From the NCBI GenBank assembly GCA_025769875.1, contig JAGFNK010000445.1, forward strand, positions 1 through 42,590: a stretch of 42,590 nucleotides of DNA. Reading direction: 5' to 3'. Shown here in pieces: positions 18,738 through 30,313 of the stretch; the first letter of the stretch is position 1, and every line of letters begins with the position of its first letter. The notes under the pieces are model-generated. The model did no database searches, was not told the origin of the DNA, and saw only the letters and a program-made list of their open reading frames with translations. A program made the translations under genes and the position numbers. Origin of the DNA: Russula earlei (Eukaryota; Basidiomycota; Agaricomycetes; Russulales; Russulaceae).

Positions 18738-20449
18738 TCATGCACTGAGCCCAATCTCGTCCGCATGGGGCAGCGCGTGGACATCGCCGATGGCAACGTA
18801 CGTAGGCTTACCCTTGACGAGGTCGCCCGCAACCTGCGAAACAAGTTCCCCCATCAGCACAATGCGTCCACAACCGGCGAGAACGCGCGCGCACCTGAGA
18901 AAGACTTGCTGCGCTGACGCCCTGGATGCCATCTAATACCGTATGCACGCTCGCCGTCTCGCCCTTGAGCACCTTGGGCCCTAACGCGCCGACGTAACCC
19001 TCGCGCGCCTCGACGCCAGCTGCGACCTGGAATTTGGCCCTCGCCACGGCGCGCGCGAGCTCCTCCCTGCCGACCTTGCCCCCGGCAGCGTCCTTAAATG
19101 CGCCCACAACCGCCTTGGCACCTTCCCTGAGAGCGGCGCCGTCCTCTCCCTCGAGGACAACGCCGATGAGCGTCGCGTCCGAGTACGGAAGGAGCACGCT
19201 ACGCGCGTGAACGCCGGCGGGGATTCCGGACGCCAGCAGCGCGGCACTGGAGGCCCATTTGAGCGCGGGTGCAGGATTCAGGTGCGCCGCGAGCGCATGC
19301 AACGCAGGTACCGAAGCCAACGCGGTGCTGCCAAAGCCGACGAAAACCGCCTGTGGGCCATGCGCGGACGCGATGCGGGTCGAGCCTCCGCGGTACGTCG
19401 TCGCGGATGGAACCGGCGCGGAGGTCACGGGCGTCACGTGTGCCTTGTGCGCAGAAACGGCGCCCTCCAAAAGCTTGGCGAGCGACTCTGCGGAGATACC
19501 GGTGCCGAGAATGGCGACACTGCTTGGGTTGCCGACTGCCCGAGCGTGTAAATCCCGGATGTCCTCCGCAGTGATGTTGCCGGTGGCTTGGCTGTCCGCG
19601 TAGAGCGAATTGCCTAGGCCGCCGCGGAAAGCCAGCGCGTGGGCAAGCTCCAGGGCGTACGTCGGAGCCGATTGAGAGGCGGCATGAGACTCCGAGTGGA
19701 CTGCGGGGAGCACATATTCGCTGAGCTCATGGCGAGTGAACTTTGGCGCGGCGAGGAAAGAAGCAAGGACATCAACAAAGTATTCCCTGTCACGTCTGAT
19801 CAGAAATCGAATGCAGGAAAACCACTTGGACATGAGACGCACTCGTCGCCACGTAGGAACTCGGCGGTGAGCGCTAGGTGCTCACGAGAAAGTGATGAAG
19901 AGAGGACGCCGCCGTACAGTTCAGCTTCGCGAATTGTGCCCAGTGCAGACCTCTTTGCGGTGCTCTGAATCAAATGAAATTAGTGTCCAAGCTGATAGAA
20001 ACACCACAGCAACCTGCAACGACAAGGCAAGAGAAGCAGCACTCGAAGGGCTGACATAAGACACCTCTGTAAATGTCAGGTTGCATATCACGCAATCGAG
20101 GGGAGGAAGAGCATCACATCCAACGACGTATTAATTTCAACGTCGCACATCGGACTTGACCCCGACGGCAGTTGTCAACGCATAGCAACGGCACTTTTTT
20201 TTTGATAACGATGTCCCTAGTTGACTGTTATGAGAGGGAGAAGAGAGAACACACCTTGAAGGCAAAGTTGGACAGTGTGTGAGCAACTCCGGGTTTGGTC
20301 TGATACCGACTACCTGCTTTGAGTAGGACGGTGACGCTGGATGACGGCTGGCCATTATCGACAGCAGCAACCTTGAAACCGGTTGAAGCGTCGACGACGG
20401 TTGCGAAGCCGCGCTTGGACGCGCAGACGATGCGACACGCTCTGAGCAT
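18738..20449 (-). CDS. QCR2: Cytochrome bc1 complex core protein 2 (four exons)
   Basis: Exons on the minus strand: 20449-20255, 19964-19843, 19786-18895 and 18833-18738. They sum to 1305 bases and 434 residues, and all introns are GT-AG (290, 56 and 61 bases). Core protein 2 is a structural subunit of respiratory complex III in the inner mitochondrial membrane and belongs to the M16 (insulinase/MPP) family. The start MLRACRIVCASKRGFATVV looks like a cleavable presequence, with a likely MPP site after KRGF. The family's zinc-binding HXXEH is replaced by HTLSN, as expected for a non-catalytic core 2. Other family features are NFAFKSTAKRSALGTIREAE (split between exons 1 and 2) and the C-terminal VKGKPTYVAIGDVHALPHAD. 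Its ATG is only 86 bases after the stop of the SET gene on the same strand. Confidence 0.93.
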
Positions 20450-20535
20450 TTTTGACTTGTCAAATCACAAACGTCAAGCTTGCGAGTTCACCCGACCTAC
20501 ATGGTCTGAGTTTGAATTATATAATCACACTCCGA
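20450..20535 (-). promoter_or_regulatory. 86-base gap holding the QCR2 leader: TATA-like site and start-stop uORF
   Basis: On the minus strand the SET5 stop (20538-20536) is followed by TTATATAA at 20524-20517, a candidate TATA box 68 bases before the QCR2 ATG. At 20502-20497 the leader reads ATGTAG, an upstream start codon directly followed by a stop. If QCR2 has its own promoter it lies here or inside the SET gene. If not, the two genes share a transcript. Confidence 0.5.
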
Positions 20536-22104
20536 TCACACGATGCCCAAACCCGCCTTGAGTTCTCTCTCCAAATCTTGGTCCTGACCTTCTTGGTTGT
20601 TGCTTGCTCCCTTCTCCTCCTCGACGCACCGCTCGCACTTGCATTGTCCAAATCCCCATCCATATAGCTGCGACCGCCGCTCACGTACACCCAGAGATGG
20701 ATCGACATACGTGATCACCAGCTCTTGCCCAACGTCAATGTCGCGTTTCGCGATGATTGTGATGCGCGAAAGTGCAGTCCGCTGGTCGAGGTGCCGAACG
20801 GAGATATTCGGGCTGCAGCTATGGTTCAAATGAGAGTGCAATGTATACAATCCCCCATGCGCCTCGAGATCTGTGGTGTCGAGGTTTCGCACACGCTCCA
20901 TGTTAATCATAACAAACGATCACGCACTGAGACTCATGCGCCCGAGCCCGTGAAGGAAGCCATCATACGTGAACAGTGCATCAGCGACCTCTTTCGGGGT
21001 CGGCCGTTTCAACAACTTTGCGAGTTTCTTCTGCCAAGCCGCCTCGGGCGGCAGCACGAACGCCTCCACGAAAGCGCTGTGGGCAGTTTGCCAGGTAGCG
21101 CGGTCCGGCTCCGCACCATGCATCCTTGATGGGACGTGTGCGAATGCGCGCACGTATGAGTAAGCCGACGCTTGGCACCAGACGGGAAACAAACGCAAGT
21201 GCGTGGCACATAGACGCACCAGCTTCCCTGAGCCCGCTCCTCCATCCCGAGGTCGGCAAGTGCGGAATACAAGCGCCAATCCTCCTCCATCCCATCGCGA
21301 TCTCCATCGTCACGGCCGACCCGCCGGCGTCCCTGTTGCTGGTGCGCAAGGAGCATCCGCGCGGTACACTGGGCGAGCGCGTGGAGCGCCATCCAGGCGT
21401 TCCTCCTTGCAAACCCGAGGAGGGGCACGCTCGCGGGGTTCTGCGCCGGGCAAAGCAGCGGGTGCGTCTGCTCTGACCGCCGGAGACACAAGCGGTTACA
21501 GAAGCGCGCCGGGCACGCGCTCGAGGCTGTTGTGCAGCGTAGGACGAGGGATGGCGACGACGAGAGACGGTCCATGAGGGGCGTGGTGCAGTGGGCGCAT
21601 GCTCGGGACGCGAGCTGCAGATCGTAGATCTCCCTGTTCAGAAAAAATAAATAATAAATAAACGAGAGGGTGATGTAGGAGCGGGTGTATGTTGTGGACT
21701 CACCATTCAGGCGCAACAATGAAGGGATCCTCCTTCCAGATGACTTGGCCCTCGGATATCGGCTCCTTCGCAACGAGTCCCTTCCCTTTGTTCCGGTCAT
21801 AGTACTTGACCTCGACGGCTGCCGACCATTTGGTGACGTCGAGACCTTCGACGAGTGTGGATGATGGGTACAGGTGCGTCTCTGAGGAGGCTTCAGGCGC
21901 CTGATGTTGCTGAGGTTGTGTAACGCCCTTCGAGTCCTTCAGGATCCGTCGCAAGCGCTTTTCGCTCACAGTCCACCCCGGGTTCTCTGAAAGCAGGAGC
22001 GCATGGAGCTTTGCTATACCGAGCGCTGGATGCTCTCTTTTGAGAGATATGACGGCGGCTTTGAGGCCCTCTTCGGGAGGCGAGATTGAGGTTGTTCCTG
22101 ACAT
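20536..22104 (-). CDS. SET5: SET5-type SET-domain protein lysine methyltransferase (four exons)
   Basis: Exons on the minus strand: 22104-21704, 21633-21220, 21124-20928 and 20870-20536. They sum to 1347 bases and 448 residues, with GT-AG introns of 70, 95 and 57 bases. SET5 of yeast methylates histone H4 lysines; the family is SMYD-like, with the SET domain split by a Cys-rich insert. Seen here: an N-terminal helical region (residues about 10-56, HPALGIAKLHALLLSENPGW), the start of SET at 97 (RNKGKGLVAKEPISEGQVI), a Cys-rich segment from about 147 (CAHCTTP...), the core NHSC at 353-356, the catalytic-type Tyr392 in ITYVDP and a post-SET CKCERC at 414-419. The assignment to SET5 rather than another SMYD-like protein is by overall layout. 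It ends 86 bases before QCR2. Confidence 0.88.
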
Positions 22105-22677
22105 GTACAGGTTCGCTCCTTATCATATCAGATCATTACAGGCATTCCTGCTAGTGCGGGGCGAACGCTAACGTTTGCGAAATGTCTATATGCTGTCACG
22201 GCTCGGCTCGGTCCGGCTCGGTTCGGCTCAGACACTACCCGATATGGCAGTAGTTCCGAGTCGACGCCGCCCCCAACTCTCGTGAGCTGACATGGCACGG
22301 AAGGCGAGGGCACCACAACCGTTTGAACTCAGTCAGTCTCCTGGGCTACTTCAGACTTGGCCTCTTGCCAGGTCGGCAGGTCTGTCTCACCAGAGAGAGC
22401 ATCGCAGTGTTACTGGAGGATATCACCGTGTCGTGTCGTACGAACGTCATGTCCGGCTTTGACGCGTCTGCCATGCCTCCCAGTGGCCGACGTAAACTTC
22501 TTGACCTTCATCATCATCATCTGTCTTGAATAGTACTCATGCGTCGTTATTTTGAAGTAAGTTGCATGAAAAGCGACGCGTTCCCAGGGTTACGGATATC
22601 CCGCATGACCCGTTTCTGATCAGGAATGTCACTGATGACCTACAAATGGCGGTCATCAGAGGGGTGCTTGGCAAGGA
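22105..22677. other. Divergent intergenic region between SET5 and the small secreted protein
   Basis: No gene supported. At about 22197-22231 there is a short GC-rich repeat of CGGCTCGGT units. The rest should hold the promoters of the two divergent genes. Confidence 0.5.
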
Positions 22678-22686
22678 CTATAAAGG
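22678..22686 (+). promoter_or_regulatory. TATA box of the small secreted protein gene
   Basis: CTATAAAGG lies about 125 bases upstream of the ATG at 22808 and is followed by a pyrimidine-rich stretch (CTCTCCTCTCCC), a common fungal start-site context. Confidence 0.6.
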
Positions 22687-22807
22687 GTGATGCTCTCCTC
22701 TCCCATTCGTTCCATTGCTTCCGGTGCTGGTAATCGGCAATCCATCGTCTACGCTGCACTCCTTATTCCTCCACTATTTTACATTCACGAACCCAATCAA
22801 TATAACG

Positions 22808-23289
22808 ATGCATTTTTCTTCTTTGTTTTTCATTTTCTACCTTGCCATCGGCATCGCTCCCTCATCTGCGATTTCTGTTATCAAGTACGCCCGCCTCTTC
22901 TATTGCATTGCTGGGGTTGACCATATGGTATATGTTTCAGATATAAGCGCGACCACGATGACCCTACTTCCCTCACTCCCCTCGAACGGAGAGCTGCGCC
23001 TTGGGTTGGGAAATTGGCAATGGCGGGGGCTGCTGTTGCCGTCCCTGCTGCGGTTGGTGGCATGATATATGGCTCACAAAAGCTAGTACAACATTTCTCA
23101 CACAACAGTCGACGCTCTGAGTTGGTGGTTTATCATCCTTACGAGCACGAATTCATCAATGGTTCACATTCCAGGTCGCCCCTTGACGCAGTCGTACCGC
23201 TGGAAGCACGAGACACAAAAGAGTTCGCCACTCGTGAATACATCGTGAGGCGGCGGGCACCGCGCACGTACATCGATACGATGGATTGA
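22808..23289 (+). CDS. Small predicted secreted or membrane protein (two exons)
   Basis: Exons 22808-22884 and 22941-23289 join across a 56-base GT-AG intron (GTACGC...TTTCAG) to give 141 residues. I recognise no family. Residues 1-25 (MHFSSLFFIFYLAIGIAPSS) look like a signal peptide or signal anchor. A second hydrophobic stretch of small residues (about 50-70, LAMAGAAVAVPAAVGGMIYG) could span the membrane, with a basic region before it. The C-terminal half is hydrophilic with several Arg (IVRRRAPRTYIDTMD). The intron restores a single frame, and a TATA box stands upstream, so I think it is real. A small lineage-specific protein is likely. Confidence 0.7.
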
Positions 23290-23429
23290 TGGAAATGTTA
23301 TTGATACATGCAGCGGATTTGATAAAGTGATCACTATAGATTGTGTTCAGTGTTCGGTAATCAAAAGTATATTCCCAAGATTTCAAGAATGAGGTTCTTA
23401 TGTTGATTTTTCACATGGTGGGATTTGGT

Positions 23430-23830
23430 TGGGCCCACCACTGTGGGACATCTAATGTTGTGTTGCTGACTGACTTCCTGAATTATTTGGCTTGTTGTGT
23501 GATTTTGTTTGTGTGTGTAGACAGTGTTTGCTAGAGTGGTTTTGGAGCAATGACTGTAGGAAGTGTGCCATCTATTGTTATGGCCATTGCAATCCTCTGA
23601 ATTGTTTGGCTCTTGTGTGATTTGTGTGTAGACAGTGTGTGCTGGAGCAGTTTTGGGGCCACAACCATAGGAAGTGTGCCATTCTGAGGTTATTAAGCTG
23701 TTTTTTCACAGGGGGGATTTTTGGCCCACAACCATAGGAAATTGGCAATCTATTGTTGTGGCCATTGAAGACTGAATTGTTTGGCTTTTGTGCTATTGTG
23801 TTTGTGTTTGTGTGTATAGACAGTTGTGAT
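23430..23830 (+). repeat. Degenerate minisatellite, three units
   Basis: The phrase CTGAATTRTTTGGCTYKTG recurs at about 23478, 23597 and 23772, each time with 'gtgtgtgtagacagtgtktgctrgagyrgtttt' and 'cataggaagtgtgcc' type segments. Spacings are about 119 and 175 bases, so units vary by indels. No coding content. Confidence 0.7.
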
Positions 23831-24046
23831 GCCACTAGTGTTTAAAGGTCCAGTTCATCAAACTGGAAAAAGACTGAAACCAGACTGGACTCAACTCAAA
23901 AGAACCAGACCATTGGTTGCAGTCCCTCAAAATCTCAGAGGCAACCAGTTGTGGTTGCTTACAATAGAATTATTGTCAGAACCACCAAAAACTGGTTGTA
24001 ACTGGTCTAGAACTGATTTTCTTGATTATGATTTCACTTTCTATCA

Positions 24047-24200
24047 CTGGGTGGAAAATACCCTTTTGTGACTGACAAAAGTGTAACATTTTGAATAACA
24101 ATATTATATTGCAAATTTCAAGGGGAAAAAAAGCTGACATTAGTTTATATTTTGCTATATAAGTTTCTTGTGATGAAATGATGAAATAAAATTATGAAAA
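24047..24200 (+). repeat. Left copy of a diverged inverted repeat (candidate transposon end)
   Basis: It begins CACTGGGTGGAAAATACCC and continues with TTTTGTGACTGACAAAAGTG, TAACATTTTGAATAACA and, further in, AGTTTATATTTTG. A reverse-complement relative lies at about 32455-32627. The match is close at the outer 55 bases and weaker inwards, with indels. The conserved CACTGGGTGG points outward at both ends, as terminal inverted repeats would. Confidence 0.6.
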
Positions 24201-24220
24201 TTGTGGCCAAGGGAGGTTTG

Positions 24221-24711
24221 TGTTACACCATTTTCCTTTTACATTTACTTCTTATCTTTTGCTATGGACTGCTTCCTCTTGTATGTCCCTTTACTTACTG
24301 GTCTCATGATCTCTTACATCTTGTGATCCCTTCTGCTGTATCATGTGATCCATACATGTCCAGGTAACACTGGATTGCTGTTACTTTCCCTTTGTTTGGT
24401 TCTCTTTCCATTTATATCTGTCTCTTAGTTTCAACTGTGCAATGCTGTGCATTTACTGTGCAGCACAGTTACTTGGTTCTGACTCATTCATGGCCTCATT
24501 TCTATGACTCCTACTTATTATGACTCCTACTATACTAGTAGCACAGTAAAACACAGCTATTGCTGTGCTTCTCCTGTATATATAAAGCTCAGTACTTTGA
24601 GACCAAAGCCCTAAGCTTGGTCTCTTGTAGAATCCAACCTACTCTTGTCCAACATATTCGCCTGCAACCCACTTCACTCCTAATCCTCAAACCACACCCA
24701 CATCTCCATCT
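24221..24711 (+). repeat. LTR-like fragment with TATA box and hairpin
   Basis: TATATATAAAG at 24577-24587 is followed by an inverted repeat GAGACCAA/TTGGTCTC at 24599-24624 around AAGCTT. The LTR at 31444-31936 has the same layout and related sequence (GGAGAACAAG/CTTGTTCTCC around CCCTAAG). A start TGTTACACC at 24221 is possible, but I found no matching end or target duplication, so the limits are guesses. It is interrupted by the solo LTR at 24712. Confidence 0.4.
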
Positions 24712-25539
24712 TGTTATGAACCAAGGCCAAGTCCTGACCGTAGATGGTCCTATTTTACTCAAGAGAGACCTCCCTCATTTTGCATTACCAACTCCCTTCC
24801 GTTTTCTGGGCTATTCCCCCTGCAGTGCAAGATATCACTATTGCAAAGGCACTATAACTCGACCAGGCACCCGTTTCCTAATCAGGTAATCATCGCGTGG
24901 CAGCCACATGGCCACCCAGCCACCAAGGACCCGAAACAGTGGCACAAACTCTTAGAAACTGTTGCATAAATCATCTGACGTCATCCAAGCTCCAATGACA
25001 TCATAGCTGACTGAGCGACTCCACAGTGACCTCATAGGCTCACTAAGCGCTCCACAGTGACATCATAATGATGTCATCGCTCCACAATGATCAGTAATGC
25101 GCTCAGTAAGCCTGAAACTTGACACAAGCAAGTTTATGCCTCTGTAGTCCTATTGGATGGTATCAAAGAGTCTAGAATAGTCCCAGGTCTTTGTAATCGA
25201 CCCTGTACACTGTATATAAGCCCCAATGAAGCATGGCAGTTGTCAGACTGTCCATTTGTGATACTCTCATCCTCCTGGGTACTCCCCTGCGACCGCTCAG
25301 TTTAAAGTCCACTCTCGTCTTCAAGGTACTCTTCAACGACCGCCTTGTTTAAAGCCCCTCGCTACACTGGCCTCTAGCCTTTGCCTTTGTCTCTTGCAAC
25401 ACCTACCAGTCCCCATCTGGTACCTCCTCGTCGTTTGGCTCGTCCTCCTGTTCAACGCCGCCTTCGCCGCGTACCATCTGTTCCGACCCTTGCCCACCTG
25501 CTCCTGAGTCCTTAGTGATCAGCAGTACGTGTCTTGACA
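24712..25539 (+). repeat. Solo LTR (family 2a) with TSD CATCT
   Basis: It starts TGTTATGAACC and ends GTGTCTTGACA. It is flanked by CATCT on both sides (24707-24711, 25540-25544). The LTR at 40105-40932 is a close copy. It contains TATATAAG near 25215 and then CAGACTGTCCATTTG. It is full length with no internal region, so it is the product of LTR-LTR recombination. Confidence 0.95.
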
Positions 25540-25653
25540 CATCTCACCAACTCTTCACACACACCAACCACCATCTACTCTACCTATCCCTTCCTTCCCT
25601 AAGAGTCTCTCTTCACTCTACTGAGAAGAGCTCTTCTCTCTCAAACCTCTATC

Positions 25654-26614
25654 TGTCATGAACCATTCTCCGGAGAGGGCCCTTGAAGGACCCTTCCTTA
25701 TAGGAGGAAACCCAGTCCCTATGGTGTCACCCTGTTCACACAAGCAAAAGGGGTGAGTAGAGGTGTCCACAATATCGTGCACGCATTGTTGCGCGAGCGA
25801 TTCTCGGCACAATCGACATACAGCAAGCCCCACTTAAAGGCAACCCTTCTAACAACAAAAGACAGTATTAGGGCCTTCCTAAGGACCCTTTGGAATGACC
25901 CTAGGAGCTCTACAGTAGGCACTAACCTAGTATCAAAGGCCCTACAACACGTTATTAGACCAACTCTAATAACTATAGAATGAATTATAAGGCAATACTA
26001 AGGACCTTAATAGAAGTATTAGGGTCGACTCTAAGGACCCTAATAGAACTATATAAGGGCCTTATAAGATAACACTATTCCCTAACCAAACTACAAGTCC
26101 TCAAATGACCGGCCCTAAACTAACTAGCAGGAAATGAATCAGGTGCTTGCACGTGCACTAAGCAGTGAACACGGGGACAATGGAAGCTCTTACTCATCAA
26201 GAGAAGCCTTCTTACTCAGCAGCTTACTGAGCATGACTGAGCATGCTCAGTAAGCGTCCTCCGACTTCTTACTCATCACTCTATTGTGCTTGATAACAAG
26301 GTTATGACTTGTTCCCTATTTAGCAATTCTCTTGTAGTATATAAGCGCTCAATAAAGTAGCGGACAGTCCTCAGACTGTCCATTTGTTTACGGCACTCTC
26401 CATTCCCGGGATACTCCTTTAAGGACCATCCCCTTGTGTCTACCCTGGCCTCCTCTCTGCGTGATTGCCCTACTCTCACGGTAACCGTGCCTCTCTGGTA
26501 CCTGTTACTACTCTGGACCTTACTCCTCGCCCACGCCGTCTTGGATGTCTATCGACTCGTCTTCGAGCTTATCCCTCGCTCTTGAACTGGATAGTTCAAC
26601 AGTGAGTCTTGACA
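25654..26614 (+). repeat. Solo LTR (family 2b) with TSD CTATC
   Basis: It starts TGTCATGAACC and ends GAGTCTTGACA, flanked by CTATC (25649-25653, 26615-26619). TATATAAG is at 26338-26345, AATAAA at about 26351, and a perfect 8-base hairpin GGACAGTC-CTCA-GACTGTCC at 26362-26381. AATAAA between the TATA box and the start implies a short R region. It is near-identical in layout to 27316-28277. Confidence 0.95.
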
Positions 26615-27315
26615 CTATCTACTCACTTTCTCTTTGCATAGCTTAGGGTAACAGAGCTCCTAAGCACATATAACTAGTGGAACCAGCCCTAGTCTGTCCC
26701 ATTACAAACTTACCCTAGCTTCTCAATGGACTGAGTCATACTAGGAAGGGTCTATTGGCCATAACCTGTTTAGCATAAAACACTTTGACCACTGCAGGGA
26801 TCATTACTCTTTACTATGGGAACCAGCCTGACTCTTTGAACCAACTCATCCCCATGAATCCATGAAGATGGTTGAGGCAATGGGCAAAGGTTTTAGGCTA
26901 TATCCTGTATTTTATGTATGTATATACCTAAAATATCACACACACAACCATTAAGTGATGAGTCCATATGGCTCAAAGTCAGTACTAAGGAGTGTGTGGA
27001 TTGTACAGTGGGTATCCATAGGGAAAATATGGATGCAGGACTGTGAAGTGGTTGGGCATGCTTGGGGATGGCAGCTGGTGAGTGGAGAATGTTGTGTGAG
27101 CAGTGTTGGTGTGTGTTCAATGGCTTGGGGCAGAACTTGTCGCCTGGCTGCATCAAGAGGGTCTGGGGAAAAGGCTAGCAAAGCATGGATTTTCCTTCAG
27201 TTCTGGATGGTCATGAAGGTGTTCTTTGATGTGAGCAATGAGATCCTTCATATTCCCCTCCATTGAGATTTGGAGGGCTCTGGCAAGCACAAGAAGGTTG
27301 TCCTTTTTGTACTGT

Positions 27316-28277
27316 TGTCATGAACCATTCTCCAGAGAGGGCCCTTGAAGGACCCTTCCTTATAGGAGGAAACCCAGCCTCTATGGTGTCACCCTGTTCA
27401 CACGAGCAAAAGGGGTGAGTAGAGGTGTCCACAATATCGCGCGTGCATTGTTGCGCGAGTGATTCTCGGCACAATCGACATACAGCAAGCCCCACTTAAT
27501 GGCAACCCTTCTAGCAATAAAGGACAGTATTAGGGCCCTTCTAGGGACCCTTTAGGACGACTCTAGGTGCTCTAGAAGGGGTACTAACCTGGTATCAAAG
27601 ACTCTACAACGCATTATTAGACCAACTCTAATAACTATAGAATGAACTATAAGGCAATACTAAGGACCTTAATAGAAGTATTAGGGTCAACTCTAAGGAC
27701 CCTAATAGAGCTATATAAGGGCCTTATAAGATAACACTGTTCCCTAACCAAACTCCAAGTCCTCAAATGACCGGCCCTAAACTAACTAACAGGAAATGAA
27801 TCAGGTACTCGCATGTGCACTAGAACAACAAACACGTGGACAATGAAAGCTCTTACTCATCAGGAAAAGTCTTCTTACTCGGCAGCTTACTGAGCATGAC
27901 TGAGCATGCTCAGTAAGCACACCCCGACTTCTTACTCAGCACTCTATTGTGCTTGATAACAAGATTATGACTTGTTCTCTATTTAGCAATTCTCTTGTAG
28001 TATATAAGCGCTCAATAAAGTAGCGGACAGTCCTCAGACTGTCCATTTGTTTACGGCACTCTCCATTCCTGGGATACTCCTTTAGGGACCGTCCCCTTGT
28101 GTCTATCCTGGCCTCCTCTCTGCGTGATTGCTCTACTCTCATGGTAACCGTGCCTCTCTGGTATCTGTTACTACTCTGGACTTTACTTCTTGTCCACGCC
28201 GTCTTGGACGTCTATTGACTTGTCTTCGAGCTTATCCCTCGCTCTTGAACTGGATAGTTCAACAGTGAGTCTTGACA
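27316..28277 (+). repeat. Solo LTR (family 2b) with TSD ACTGT, inside transposase 1
   Basis: It starts TGTCATGAACC and ends GAGTCTTGACA, flanked by ACTGT (27311-27315, 28278-28282). It is a close copy of 25654-26614, including the TATATAAG box, AATAAA and the GGACAGTC/GACTGTCC hairpin. It splits the C-terminal region of the pogo-like transposase. Confidence 0.95.
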
Positions 28278-29706
28278 ACTGTGACATGAGTACATTGAAT
28301 GTATGGGATTGCACATCATTGACAATCCTGGCATTTTGTGTGGCCACATCAGCAATCCTTTGAGTATCTTGCTCGGCCTTAGCCCTCTCCTGTGCTTTTC
28401 CATTTGACCTCCTCAGTCTCAAATTGTGCCCTAAGCTCTGGCATGGTAACAAAATGAGCCTTGACCTTTGTTGAACCACAAGATCACTTTTTGGACAGGT
28501 TTACAATCTTTGTTTGTGCTTCTCCCAACTGATGCTGGGCAAGCATGCAGTGTGCATTCAAAGTGGCAATTTCAGAGTCTTTCATCTAAATCATTTGCTT
28601 CAGTACAAGTGTTTGTGATTGAAAGCCACAAAGCTCCTCAAGAAGCTTGTCTTGGCCCTTTGTCTCATCCTACTTGAGTGTAGCCTGGGTGCATGGACTG
28701 TCAAGGACAGTACATGCTTGCTTGGAAGATGAATGGGTTGTCAATGAAGAGGTGTCCAGTGGGGAACAGCATATGATGGGGCTAATGTTAGCTGCTGGTG
28801 TCAAATGCAAGGGGGGTGATGGGGAGTGGGAGTGATGAGGGGAGCATTGGTCAGCATTCACACCAGCCATGTGGTTGTTGTTGTCACTGTCACCCTGATG
28901 TCTGCTGTCAGTACCAATGCTCACACCAGTCAAGTACAAGTTCTGTCACCAATCAAATTCCAGATCCTCTTCCCACTCATGATGATTGGCCTCCATTTCT
29001 TCATCCTCCCATTTGTCATCCACCACCATCTCCATGTCATCATTGTTGGGGAAATAGTCTGAGTCTGAATTGGAAGAGAGCTTGATCAGGTCCAAAGAGG
29101 GAACATCTGTGGGATAGGAGGCTGGGACATTTGCTTGGTTCAAGTACACATTGCTGGGTACAAAGTCCTCCTTGGTGAAGATATCTGGATTCAAGGGATG
29201 GAGGCCAGCATTCTTGAATGCACTTTGGATCAGTTCCAGCTTCATGACTTTATTGTGTACCTTCATGTACTCATCAATAACATTGTACCAGTCAATTTTT
29301 TCATTGAGACCAAGATGCTCATTGCAGTTCTTCACCCAAGCAGTCTGTACATGATTGAAGATGCTGACATCGAGCAGCTGGAGTTTAAGGGTGGTCTTTG
29401 AAGGCAGTGCAATAAGGATGATCTTGCAGTGGTCATAAAACTGGTAGACAGCCAACTTGATACCAGGTGTTTCATGTGAATCATGTCCATCAAGGAACAA
29501 GACAATTGGCTTTGTGTCATTGACATGTTTTGAGAGTGTGAATGGAATAAATCACTTGGACATCCAGTGCTCACTGATCTCACAATCTGTCCAACCACTG
29601 CTTGAGTGAGCAACACTGCAGGGCTTCACAAGTCACCCTCTTCTATTCAAATATTTAGGGCAACAAACCTGCCTATCTCTCCTGGTACCTGTCAGATGTC
29701 AGGCAT

Positions 29707-30313
29707 TGTCATGGTGTCACGGCCGTAAGAGCATTAGCTCAGGGTTCAGTGGGGCCAAGTCCCTGTGACTTGGTTCAAGGGTTCAGTGGGCTGGCTCAAA
29801 GAGACCAGATTAAAGGTTTAGCGTCTCAAGGCTGAGTCAGACAATGACTCAGTCCACAGACAGAGTCGATCTCCTGGTTTCACAGAAGAGGAGGATGAGG
29901 GGAGAGAGGCAGAGGAGGAAGAGGAACACAAGGGTTCCCTGAGGTGTGCTTAGGTTGAGCAGAGTATAGGCCAGCACAAGCTAGTTGTGATTGGGAGAGT
30001 TTACAGAGCGAGGGATGCAACAGGAAATGGGACAAAGCTAAGCTTGGGGTATTCCCCAGCTTCTACAGGTGCTTAAATACTGTATGTAGTGAGGCTGTAC
30101 AGTACTATATGTGGAACAATAGATAAAGGTGAGCCAATAGCAGAAGAGACTCGAACAATAGATGAAACACAATAGGTGAAACAATAAGAGACCATCAGCA
30201 TCAACGGATAGGGTGGTAGGCAAGGAAACGAGGGTGACAGGAGAGAACAATAGTAGAAGTAGACAATATCGGAAAAGATTAGGGACAAACCGAAAGAGAG
30301 GTAGATCATAACA
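29707..30313 (+). repeat. Solo LTR (family 1) with TSD GGCAT, inside transposase 1
   Basis: It starts TGTCATGGTGTCACGG, the diverged form of the chromovirus LTR start, and ends GATCATAACA. GGCAT flanks both sides (29702-29706, 30314-30318). It is about 607 bases with the same internal motifs as the LTRs at 2651 and 9868, including the TTAAATACTGTATGTAG promoter region. It interrupts the DDE domain. Confidence 0.95.

Noticed and set aside
23430..23830. CRISPR-like array
   Set aside because: Unit spacing is irregular, repeats are diverged, and the genome is eukaryotic.
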